From positions 9,457,226-9,521,225 of the forward strand of contig NC_087074.1 of NCBI RefSeq assembly GCF_026151205.1: a stretch of 64,000 nt of DNA, read 5' to 3'. This DNA comes from Bolinopsis microptera (Eukaryota; Ctenophora; Tentaculata; Lobata; Bolinopsidae). Both the position numbers and the translations under genes were made by a program. Under the pieces are notes generated by a model. The model saw only the letters and a program-made list of their open reading frames with translations, had not been told where the DNA came from and made no database searches. Every line of letters starts with the position of its first letter. Positions within the stretch are counted from its first letter, which is position 1. Positions 1 through 12,600 of this stretch are shown here, piece after piece.

Positions 1-155
1 ATTCATCCAGCAATTATATTTTACATAAGATCTAGTGGAGGGTAGGCAAATTGAATTTAATCTGTTTATATTGCGATTCTAGCGAATTCGTCGATCAGTT
101 TAGTCTGTAAATTATCTGGAGTTAAAAAGAGTTTGATAAAATAATATAAACGTAC

Positions 156-2768
156 TGCTGGTATAATTAGCAGTTTCAATAGTAAGAAGAGGAGTCTCTG
201 TAACAAGCTGATTATCAATAATGGGGGGCCACGTATCAATAGGGAACTCCATCATAGTTGCATACATTGCACCTGAAATAATAAGTTATATCATTAATCG
301 GTAGAACTTGGACGAGACAAATTATGGAGTGAGACGCTACAGTTTCCAGAAAATGTTGTGGAACATTTTTGGTGCCAAAACAATTAGACGTGTATATGTA
401 TTTGGGCTTCATGTGGAGGAGTTCAGTTTTTGTGATTCACTCTAAATCAAATCAGCAGACGAATGTGGGATGATCTTCGCTCTTAGAAGCCCTAGATTCG
501 CAATAACTTCACTCATAGCAGTCACAAGAATAATAAGCTCTAAACAAATTTTATAAGATGTTATGAAAAGTATATTATTGCCCACATAAAGGGGACGGCG
601 GATAATAAGTCAATTATTTGCTATTTTGATTTAATAATAATTGTAAGTCTTTATTTCTGTTGAATGGTAGAAAAGATAAAAACCAAGAATTGAAGATTCG
701 TTGGCACTCCGCAAGCAGTTGAGTATATCTGATGCACTAGAACAACCAGTCTGGTTTTTTAGGATCTCCCACTTCCCTTGTTGCTCGTCCATCCTGAAGG
801 ATAAAGAGAGCTTTAACGCGATACTATCAAGATATATTTCAAAGATACAATTATTGTGATTACCACAAATAGAGGGAAATCAACAAAAATTATAAGAAAT
901 GTCCAAACCTGGTTTTAGTGAAGGCCCATGGAGCGATCATGGTGCCCGATATGGAAATAGAGGAGGAGAAAAGACCGTCAGTGAGAGGAGATGTATGAAG
1001 ATAGGTTACAATTGCTCCTCCCGCTGATTCTCCCATGATTGTTACCTGTTAATGTGATTCTAATAATTTCTAAACTCTAAAAGCTTATTTCAATGATAGA
1101 AAAATCCTCATTTCAACTTTGTAAGATAAAATTAACTTCAAAATCTGAACTGTTCATAAACTAGTTGCTTAAATAAAGAGAATAAACTCACCCTGTTCTT
1201 GTCTCCACTAAATACTTCAATATGATTCTGGACCCACTCCAATGCCATTTTAACATCCCACAACCCCAGATTAGCAACGATACCATCGTAAGCATTCAAA
1301 AAGCCAAGAAGCTGCAGTCTATAGTTGACTGACACCAGCACTATATCAGCATATTCAACCAGTCCTGATCCGTCTCTACTGATACCATCTCCATTACTAA
1401 AACTACCACCGTGGATATAAAACAAAACCGGCTTTTTCAGGCCTTTGTTTATCCAATCATGCTTGGTTAAAACGTTAAGATAAAGACAGTCTTCTGAGAA
1501 AGAGAGCTGAGGACTGAGGTAGTCCGGTGAGGGAGGGTAAATGTTTTGTAGGCAGGAGGAAGGGAGGATGGTCGCGTCTATCTGCTCCCCTGAAATAGTG
1601 GCAGCACTGTTTATTTTTTAACGTAATATCTAACTCAAAACAGACGACTAAACTTAATAGACGGAACCAGCGAGAATTTATAATTTTGAGTCTAGATAGA
1701 TGTAATATTTCTCGCCGCGATCTTTATCTCATTACTAACCTTTACTATAAGTTCGTTTGACGGGGCGAGAGAATCTGAGCTGTCCAGTGGGGCTCTCTGC
1801 GTACGGTACACCAGTGAACCCAGCTATAAAGGAGTCTCCAGTACGTACTCTCCGGCCAGTTACCACTGCACCATCCACATCTACTGTCACGAACTTCTCT
1901 GTTCTCTCACGCCTAAAAGTCAGCAGATTTATTAGCTGCATTTGGTCGAAATAAAAGATAAGCCACAGTTTCAAGTTGGCTTCAGACTAACTGTGAAATC
2001 AATTGACAAATCAATTTTATCACATATGTGCACATTCAGCATTAACTTGATGGACGTTTGGGAAATTGGTCACGTTTTCGGTAGCATGACTTGGCAACGA
2101 GTAGCAACGATAAAGGGTAAATAATGGGTTCATTCTGGCAGCGACATTGATATGGTTCTTGGACATATATTTACTTTTAACATCCATGCTTAATTAGAAT
2201 GCTGACATTATTAGAATATTATTTTAATTAACATTTATGACAGCTCCTATATCACGCACCAGATGTACGCGATGAGAGTCAAAAGGAAGAGTGATCGCCA
2301 GGGTCTTAGAATTGTTAAGATAGAATCTAGGAAACTTATGCTGGAAACTTTTACACCGTACACATTCTAAATAGTAAGTTGATGAAGTCGTTTCTTCAAC
2401 TGAACTTTTGTTATGTCTATATTTCATCTTTTGCAAGTTTACTGTATCTTTATTATATCTTTTAGAATCGTAAGGGATCAAGATTGTCAAGTCTCATGTT
2501 TAGAAATAGATTGATGTATTTGAATGGGAATCAATTGAATTAAGTGTGGATTAAAAGGAATAAATGGGGAATTTTGCGTTCATATTTGGTCGTTTATAAT
2601 ATGTATTAGCCAAAAAAAATAAGCTAGAGCCCAAAAATCCCAATTCAATCTTCCGTTAAAATTACCAAAACAAAAGGAGCTGTGGCTCAAACAAAATACA
2701 AACCGTTTCTTGGTGGCGCTAAAGGGCTGCAGGACTAGCAGCAGAAGGAAACAAGCTACACTCCGCAT
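156..2768 (-). CDS. Secreted type-B carboxylesterase/cholinesterase-like hydrolase (partial, 3' end beyond window)
   Basis: Alpha/beta-hydrolase of the carboxylesterase type-B family, expected to hydrolyse carboxylic esters outside the cell or in the secretory path. Six exons fit in phase: 2768-2704, 1912-1740, 1589-1192, 1045-909, 793-684, 272-156. The first encodes a hydrophobic signal peptide (MRSVACFLLLLVLQPFSA) and joins the next through a split Arg codon. Family landmarks follow in order: GVPYAESPTGQLRF, the EDCLYLNV block, the oxyanion-hole stretch YIHGGSF, and the nucleophile elbow GESAGG at the start of the fourth exon. The fifth exon has the typical GCSSASDILNCLRS helix, and the sixth a WPPIIDNQLV segment that matches the family's P-V-I-D region. 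The catalytic Glu and His should lie in exons left of position 1. Nothing is broken in the visible part. The substrate cannot be told. The exon ends, the sixth donor above all, are by-eye choices. Confidence 0.85.
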
Positions 2769-5700
2769 GTCTGTAAAAGTGAACTAAACAGGTGTGCAGG
2801 TTGTTGCTGAAGAAGAAACAAACTTCTCTCACATCTAACCACTCCCACTCTTTGACCGTCTGACTCCTGGCATTTTATTGCGTGCGTTTTTCGAACCTTA
2901 GCGATGTTTTGTTAGCGCGAAATTTGATCACAGCATGGGAGTTGTTGTAAACTTCGGTGTCCGTCAAAAGGACAGGTCTGTAAGATAAAGGGCCGAGCTG
3001 TATTAAGGGCATAAAGCTAAAGAGTGGCCTCGAGGAGAAGAATGTTCCAGAGAGCAGGTGTTAAGGCATTGTTTGGAAGAATATTGTTCGTTAAAGGATC
3101 GTTGTTATTTAAGTATTAATTACAGAGTTATTGCAGTATTTAATCGTTTATTTTAATAGACGGTGTGCACAGGTTTAATAAAATATGTCAAGATAAAGCA
3201 CTAAAAAAGAGTCTTACGACGATGGGGAACGGAATAAGATGACAGCTGCGAAGGTCTGGTTTAAAAATGGCGTACACCAAAGAAGAACAGATTTGAAGGG
3301 AGGATTAAGATCTAAAACGAGACGGAAATGTCAGTGGTACCGACAGGAACGTGACGTAACCCGTCGCATTCCACGGCAAAATACCTTAAAAATCCGGAGA
3401 AAATCCATACAAACCCCGACAACGGCGCGAAATTAGAATCTTCTCGAGAAGTAGTGAGTCCTCAGTTTTTTAACGAAAGTACAACTTTAGACGTGAAATT
3501 GACAGCAAACAATTTGCCATTTAGGAGTCACTGATCCGTGACAGAGGAATCATTACAATATTATTAACTGACTGGAGTCCGGGAGACGAGGGAAAAATAT
3601 CTAAATCATGACCATGAGAAAAAGAAATAGACAATCAATATCAAAAATAAATTCATTGCCTTTAACTTTTATATTAAATACTAAGTATTCAAAACCTCTG
3701 AGTGAAGGTTAACCCTTAAATGTTACTGCAGTAATAAAAAGTGATTCTGAAGCAGCATGGCCTTTTATGGGACATCTTCAATGCATCATAATATCATACA
3801 TTGACAAATGAATTCAAATATCTAGAACACGCTTTGACAAAAAAACTGCACCCGGAAAGATATATCTGAGCCATTCAACCGATATAGGGGGTCACCTCGT
3901 ACAATGGGAGCTGGAGGGGGGGGCGCTCCTTCATGAGATTGCTTTAATCCGATCCTTACGAAATTCGTAGTATAATCGAGTAACTACATTGATACGTCTA
4001 GGCTCATCTGATAAGATGGTCAAAGACTGGCTTTGACCAAGATGAGTTTCACAGAGTCTATAAAATGGACACAAAAAGATATCATAAATTCTATAAAAAA
4101 AACAAAGATAAAATGGGCATACGACAATCAACTACTATGATTATTTTGCAAAACATTGTTGATCAAAGTGAAAACAAAATTAAATAAAAGTCGAAAATAC
4201 ATCGATAATTCTTAAGATATGGCCATTCCGAATTCCGATCATCCTGTACTTTTGGTTCATAAGATTCCACTACTGGGGGGCCATAGTGCTATCCAGCATA
4301 ACATTTGACCAGCAACAGGAACAAGTCATCATCCAACGTAATTCAGTAACTCCTTCACTTAACTAACACCCTATTGTTGATCTTTTGTTGATCTCTCTGG
4401 TGAGTGAAGCTCTCAAACATACAAGTTTCGTTTTCCCAAAAGTGCACAGCAGGACAATAAACATAGAAGCCTTGGCTGTATTTCCAGTAGCGAAATACCG
4501 ATAAACTTCCGTATTAACAGTCAGTATGCTGGCAACACAACTGACTGTGTCATTCACTTTTCAGGCACCAACAATGCGATATAGTTTTAATGTTAAGATT
4601 CTCAGCAGGACCACAAAAGTACAACCATCTGATTTGAGATAAATAAAAAAAGTTTAAATTCCGTGAACAGTAAAACGCGGGACAGCTATTAATACTATTA
4701 CCGAAAACTCGAGCACATTAAATTATTTTTCAGTATTGACAGGATAAGGCTTGCCTTTGATTGACGATGCCGATCCTTTCCGTATAGATCTTTGAAGCGA
4801 GGGTTTGTAACATGCAGTTCAGACCAGGCAGATTAACTTATTAAAATCAGAGCTTGTCTTGGTAAAAGCATCGTAGTTATTATTTGATGTACCAATTTTA
4901 ACCCGGATAGAATATTGGTTTTAATGAACAAATTGGACAAAAGCTAGTTTCAGAACTGATAATCTGTCTCAAGGGTGCAAGACATTTTATCCTTTAACAT
5001 TTCATCTGACCGCGCTAATTACTTATTACCACCCGGTTTTAAACCTCAAACGTAACCTAATACCCAAACATAACTTTAACTCTAGTCCCAACCTTAACTC
5101 TTATTACTTCAACTCTGATTAACTCTGCAACTTATGTTAAAAGTACCCTAAGACAGACGCTGCATTTATATGTTATTCGGCTATCTAATACATCACGTAC
5201 CGTCTAGCTAGACTCTTCAGCCTAAAATTAAATAATGTCACCGAATTTATAACGGCGACCCGTAAAATGCTATGCCCAAGGGGAAAACAAAGTCCAATCC
5301 CGACTTTTTATCCTCTTGTTTTTCAAGAACAACAATTCTAGAACAGAAAGGTGACAATATAAAATAAATGTATTCAACTGCATTTGGAGACGAGAAGCAA
5401 AATAATGAGCAGCTGGAAAGAATTTGTATTTCACAGAATATCCTTGACATACTGATCACACAAAAGCAAGAAAATCATATTTGAAGCAGTGCGGAAAGTC
5501 CAAAAATTACAGTCGGTAGGTCTCGATACGTTTAAAGGAAAAGGATCAATAACAAGATTACATTTATCAATGAACAAACATATATAATATGCGTAATATC
5601 TGGTTTTCTTCCTAACATAACAATAAATATTTATCCAACCATATCCAATTAGTTGGCGGAAATCTTATAAATAGTTCTAATTTTAATGTGAGCTTAATTG

Positions 5701-6678
5701 TCAATTTGGCAATGAACTGTCTCGAGCACAAATTAATTAAAAATTAAAGCTTCACAGAAAGAGACAAATATGTAAATTTGCACAACTTAATAATTACCAG
5801 TACTACATACAAAACGTGTTAGAATAATGACTCGATGAATGAAAGAAGTGCTGGCTGGACGACACAATACAGAATTAAAACCGCGGAGCTCCGTGCTAGG
5901 CCCTTTATAATTTGCTACTGTCTTGCTAACATGGACTGTTAAAATCAATTGCTTCAATGTCATTTATAAAAAACGACGGTATAGAAACCCTGTGAAACTT
6001 TCCCAAAATAGGTATATATAACGACCGAACTGAAAGGTTGGGTCAGGAAGGAGTGGCTGGGTCAGGGAGCTGGGTACTAATGACCGATAGACGCGATAGT
6101 GGCGGGTGTCTAGTCCTTCACCCACAATCACCAGGACTCACTCCCCCACAAAACCCCCCACAATTAATCAGTTTATTTTTACTGTTACCGCGGCTCCTTC
6201 CCCTGAAATTATGTTTTATACTTCGTTATTTTTAGTTACTGTTCACTGACACCTAGGCGTGATATATTTTGTACCTGCTGGAGCAGTGGAATGTCAAAAG
6301 TTCGATCCCTGAACTTCTCAAAGTTAAACTGATAAAACGATCGATATGGAATGATTATTGTGGTGTCAAATTATTGACGTTCTGGCGTGATAATTTTTCA
6401 TGGATATTAATATGAAGAATTTAATATGAATGGGTTATTTAATACCATGTCATATCATACGCTTATCAAATCATGAGCCCAGGTAGTGGGCCCAGGTAGT
6501 GAATACCAACGACAGGTTTTGGTGGAAATTTAAAATCTAAAATATATGCAGTCACGTCACATACATAACTAATCCATCAGTAACAGAAACTTCAGATAAA
6601 ACGGCAACAAAAGCTGATCGTCTAAAAGTAAAATGCAATAAATTAATAAAAGAGCCCCTTTGTGTTAAAAACTAAAAA
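2769..6678. other. Intergenic region, no supported gene
   Basis: About 3.9 kb between the 5' end of the carboxylesterase gene and the 3' end of FTSJ3. All open frames are short (under 95 codons), show no family resemblance and have no flanking splice pattern. The DNA is AT-rich, with a short direct repeat (GGCCCAGGTAGTG) near 6478-6505. I see no clear transposon end or RNA gene. The promoter of the carboxylesterase gene presumably lies just above 2768, but no motif stands out. Confidence 0.5.
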
Positions 6679-9600
6679 TCATCTTGATCTCGGTTTATGT
6701 CCGACTCTGTTTCTTGCTTTCTTAATCTTAGGTGCGCCCTTCTTCTTAGCAGCCGCTCGTTTCATTCCGTCGACATCCTTCTTCATTCTGGAGTCAACAA
6801 ACTTAACCCTACCCTTAGCTGTTGCTGGTCTCTTTTGGAACTGACCATTAGCTGAAGTTTATGTAAATTAAAATAAAGTTATGAGTTAGGTTACGTGACA
6901 CTAAATTATTATAGGCGTTTACCACGTAAAATAACTTGTACGCCATGCAACAATTTCTGGGACTAATTCTTGGAATTTTCAACCGGCTTTGAGATGATAT
7001 TCTAGATGAGTTTAAAACTTAAATGCAATAATATTTGCTCACCCCTCTTAGCCTTAACATAAGTAGTCTCTTGTTTCTTCTTGCCCTGTTCCACTTTCTT
7101 CACCATTTGTTTCAGCTTCATAACTTGTTCTGCTTGAGCACCGCCACTGTTATCAGTGATAAGGTCCGCTTGTTCTGCAAGTTTCTTCAACTTTTTCATA
7201 GCCTGAAAACGTTGAGACAAGATTAGTGTTTGCTGCATTTTAAATAAGGATCCACCAGATTAACTCAATTAGGCGACAAATTTGATACATAAACTACAAA
7301 TAGCTGTCCCTTCACTCTTCATAACAAAATTGGCAGTTAAATATCGCGCATTAATCATATTTAATGATCAATCATAGACTCGCCTTAAACTTGGCCTTTG
7401 CCTTTGCCTCCGCTATTTTCTTGATCGGTCTGGCGTTGATCTCCCTGACTTGCTGCTTATACTCATCCACCTGCTCCTTGGTTACAGGTAGCTGTTTCTG
7501 ATAATACTTCTTCTCCTCGTCTTCAAACCAGTCTGGGAGATCCTCCTCACCCCAAGCCCACCTGGAAATATTGAGGAATTTAAATATGTGAAAAAAGGCA
7601 GTGCAGTGGAATAAAATGTTTGGACCATCGATAAAATCAGGAACTACTTTTTAACAACGTAGTCAAAAGAGGGAGCTAATCTCTTACACCAACCACCTTC
7701 CTCTAATACTTAATCTAATTATAATTCTATCTAGAAACCATTTGTTTAGATCTTACTGGACCTACGGTGAAAATAAAACTCACCTATGATACCCAGCATC
7801 CATTATCTCGTTCTTCCTCTTCCTGCTGGTCACAATCTGTTGGCCTAATGCCAGTTCGGCCGCTGTCAAGGCTTTGTGACGTTTCTGTGCTGGTACCACT
7901 TCCATATCCTCTGTTGTTTTGGACGCAGGTTCTTTTCGCTTCTTATCACGAAGGTCCCGATAGTCTTCGGCATCAGATTCTGAGTCAGAATCTGTTTCGG
8001 AGTCTGATTTGTCATCTTTGGGTGTTTCTTTCTTTGGTTCAGATTTCTCGCCCTCGGCTTCAGGAAGATCAAATTTAACTTTTTTGGCCTCTGGTTCTGA
8101 TGTTGACTTATCAACTTTTTCCTTATTAACTCCAAAGGCACTCGCCATAGCATCCACCTCTAGATCTTCGTCAATATCTTCTTCAGCAAGCTTGTCTTTC
8201 AACTGAAATCAATATTCGTATTGTATAAAAGTTGGCAAAATCTTATTTGTTAGTACAAATTATAAGATGACGAAAACCTTATGAATGCCAAAAGACACGA
8301 AAGCAGGAGTAGGATTATTCAAGTTTTTAATTGAGATACCATTGTCCAGTAATAGTATGGTACAGACGAATAACATTTATACCTTGTTGAACCACAGATT
8401 TGTCTTATCGATCTTGTCCCTTTTCTCCTTCACAAGCAAAGGATTGGCCTCCTTTTCTTCTTCCTCCTCTTCAACCTCGTCCTCTTCGTCTGTAGCGGAG
8501 TCAATATCTTCACCTACGGGATATTACGTCTTAACCACAAAATTCCTCTCTAAACTTGTATGACAGCAACAACATGGTACTTTCCATAGTACGATTAAAT
8601 TAACAACCAGCAAGCCGCAGACGGAATGAGTACCTAAAGGCTAAATATTTACAGTAAGTTTTTTTAAATACCATCTTCTTCATCGTCTGCATCACTACCA
8701 TCGTCATCACTTTCATCTTCATCTTCATCTTCCTCCATTACTATTTCTTCCACCTCCTTTAGTTCCTCAATAGGATCGTCTGCTTGAACTTCTGTTGTTT
8801 CGACTTTCTCCAGACCCTTAAATTTGTAAAATACTAAAGCAACAAATCTTTTCGATGTTTAAAAACGAATTTTATCTTTTGAGCATAAACCATTTAACGA
8901 CATAACACAATTTAAGATAACATAAAAACAGACGCTTGGAATCATATTTCCAATATTTCATATACATTTTCATATATTATGGTAATGATAAAGAGCAATT
9001 AGGACTAGGGGGTATGGTCTTTTTGTTTTTTTTGTTTAACATACCTGTTTACTTTTGATCGATTGTAAATTGAACAGATTAGGATCCTCGTCTGCTCCAA
9101 ACGCTTCCTTGGGCACATCCAATCCTTTAGCAACCTTGGCTAGGTTCTTTTCTTTTAATTTGCTCCCTTTCTTCTTCTTTTGGCGCTTTATCGCTTTCTC
9201 TGCTGTTTGTAATTCTACGATTTGGTGCTCGATTTTTGTCTAAGGAAGTGTTAATAATTGTAGTGATTATAAGACGTATTTGAGTATTTATATTTGTTAT
9301 TCCAACAATGCACAATAACTTTTACAACGCTTGGTCTCCACACCACACCAATCATAATGTCTATTTCACTAAAGTACCCATTTTTAAATTTTATTGCTAA
9401 ATTAGCAGGACAGGCGAGTCTCAATGACAAACCTCTTCATCTTCTTCCTCTTCTTCCATCTCTACGTCTTCATCTACTTTCTCCTCCGGACCTTCATCTT
9501 TCAGTATCTTTTCCCGCCATTTGATGATATTTCTGAAGTTTGAAAATCATAACTCGACTAGACCATCTGCTGAATTTATTTATACTAATAAAATATGTTA

Positions 9601-12600
9601 TGTTACCATGGGTGATGATTTTGCCTTATCTAGAATCACTCACTTGATCTCCCTCTTTCCAAGAACTTTTATATCTTTAAGAGACTCTTTGAGTTCAATT
9701 GTTGTGTGTTTGCTGTCCAGTAACTTCTCATCTTTTATCTCTGAGATGATAATATGGTATCATACATCATTATTATAAGTAACCACCTTAAGAAAAGGTC
9801 TACAAGTACAACAGAAAATATAGAATCGATTGCTGTATAAATTTAACTAATGGGAAAGAAAACAACAACAAAAAAAACAGATTATTGCCTCATAGTCATA
9901 AATACTTCAGAAAACTAACCGATGGTATAAGCACTGCTGAGCAGATCCAAATGGTCCTCTGAGTCGATAAATAACCTTGCTGGAATAGTCTTGTGTAACG
10001 ACAATGATGCACCATCGGAGTAACCTTCTCTGGATCTGGTGAATTTCTGAAAGAGAGATGTATTCAATTGGAAGTATTTACAAATCTGGTCGGTTTCCAT
10101 TTGCTATCAAGTGAATTTTAAAAAAGAGTTTTCCGTTTTACGCCACAGAGATGGAACGTATTTGAACAAAATAAACTAGAATTTATAAACGTTTTATTTA
10201 TAAACTTAGAAAATATCAGCATTTTGCTTACTGCTGGATTGATGAGGTTTAGTTTCTGGTTGTTTGTTTCTTTGGCAACGTCAGCGAAAACACATTTGTA
10301 ACTGAAGAACTTCGGATCGATCTTGTCCGGAGCGAGGAAATGCTGGAATATATTTCCGATCAAAACTAATCGATCCTTGTCAGTAAAAGTGAAACCTTTG
10401 TTTTAATTGATTCCATAGTCGAATTTATTACGGTACAAATTATAGTTGAGATCATTTTCTTACCTGACAAACCACGAATATCTCTGCAGATTCGTTTCTG
10501 GAAGCTTGCGGTTTTGTTGCCATCACTTTTTTGAAAAACTGAAAATAACTTATTGATCATTGAACCCGAACGGCGAACATATTTCCTTTTTATGTGAAGT
10601 CTAATAAATTAATATCGGAGATAAAAAAGTACATATTTTGTATGGGCAATATTAAGTGAAATTCAACAGCAGTGATTTTAAATACAAAAAGTACTCATTA
10701 TCATAGGTAAACTTTGCCAACCTGTTGGAAGACCCAGAGTAAAGCCTGGTAATCTTTACTTCTGAATATCTTGGTGACGAATGTTCCGCCCTCTTTCAAA
10801 AATTCAGCAGCTACTTTAAAAGCTGATAACGTTAACTGAGCTGAAAATATGAACATTAAATAACAAAACTGGACCAAACAAAATTACAGAGGTTGTTTTA
10901 ACACTGACCTTAAGGGAAGATCAGGACTTGAAACTACAAACTGAAAGGGACCCTAACCTTGGCTGAAAGCATCCTGTACCCAAGCTGTACCAACATTTGG
11001 GGCTCCATCATTCAGCACACAGTCCGCTTTCCATGTCTGCATCTGTTTTTTGAGCTTAGATCGGCAGCTGTCCGACGTGATGTCGTCAACAAATGTTGTG
11101 ACATTAGGGATTGCCCTGCAAGTAGCGAACTTTTAGTTACTGTAATAAACTCTAAACACCGCAAATATAAGTAAATATAGGCAATAAGTAATAACAGACT
11201 AATATAGGCAAATACAGGCAAATTGGACGAACTTGTTATTCGTGCACAGCTAGTAAGGTTTGCACGATCTGGCATGCCCATGTTTTAGTTAGAACTCTTA
11301 TTTATGTTATAACCACTCAACCAGTGCAGTGCTAGTATCACTTACTTGATAGGATCCAGATCTATACCAATGATAAGAGAAGAAACAGGCATGAACTTGG
11401 CTGCCACCTGACACCAGGACCCAGGCGCTGCACACAGATCAATACATACTCTCGCGTTCTCTAGAAACCCAAACTTTCTGTTAAGTTGGATCAGCTTGAA
11501 GGCTGATCGGGCTCTGTAACCTGGGGTTGTGCTATTAAAAGACACTGTCCAAATTTAGGAATATTAGTGGGTAAGTTTAGGAAATCTGTGGGGGGGGGGT
11601 CCAACCCGATCCAATCCGATCATTCCGATCCCGATTTTGGCCTCATCAACCCTCATATCGGAAAAAATCGGGAAAATTTAAATCTTCCCTCTGAGGTTTC
11701 TAGGCGATATAGGTAGCTATTTCTGTACTTAAATATGACAAGAAATCGATTGGTGGTGGTCCCAGAACCCCAAAATAGTTTCTTGTTCCAAACAAGAATC
11801 GTTTCGTCCGGAAAAAAAACACACTGTCGTATCAACTTTTGTTTGACAGAAACATCCACCCCGGTCCACAATTGAAAGAGGTACGGTTGGTAATAACAAT
11901 CGTAACAAATAGCGAACGCTTTAGTAACTTTTGATTTAAATTGTCTCCACAATTTGTAACAGGCTATCTGCAGAAATGGGTAGCACAGTTATCTCTTAGA
12001 TACAAAGAATAGTTTACACAATTTTTAATAACATTAAAAGGGATGAAAATCACTTTATTTATCAAAATCTTTATTTATCATGTAACAACTTTTCCATAGT
12101 ACTGGAGAGTAAAACTATGTTAAACAAAAAAATTCTACAGCACATTTTGAGTCAGTAACAGTAACATGTCAATATGTTACAGACTCACATGCGTTTAAAA
12201 ACATTTTAGTAACAATAAATTGTGTAAACTGATGAGGAGGAGGATGAGGACTGAAGAAGAGGAGGACTGAGGAGGAGGAGGAGAAGGAGGAAAACTGAAG
12301 AGGAGGAGGACTGGGGAGGACTGACGAGGAGGAGAAGGACCGAGAAGGACTGAGGAGGAGGAGGAGGACTGACGAGGAGGAGAAGGACTGAGGAGGAGGA
12401 GGAGGATGAGGAGGACTGACGAGTAGGAAGAGGACTGGGGACTGAGGAGGACTAAGGAGGAGGAGGAGGAGGAGGAGGCTGAGGAGGACTGACGAGTAGG
12501 AAGAGGACTGGGGACTGAGGAGTACTAAGGAAGAGGATGAGGAGGATGAGGAGGATGAGGCGGAGGAGGAGGAGGACTGATGAGGAGAAGGAGGAGGAAG

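Noticed and set aside
6290-6320. tRNA B-box-like AGTTCGATCCC
   Set aside because: No A box or acceptor stem at the proper distance upstream.
11653-11952. 99-codon minus-strand frame in the FTSJ3 intron insertion
   Set aside because: No recognisable domain and no supporting splice or start context; possible transposon debris only.
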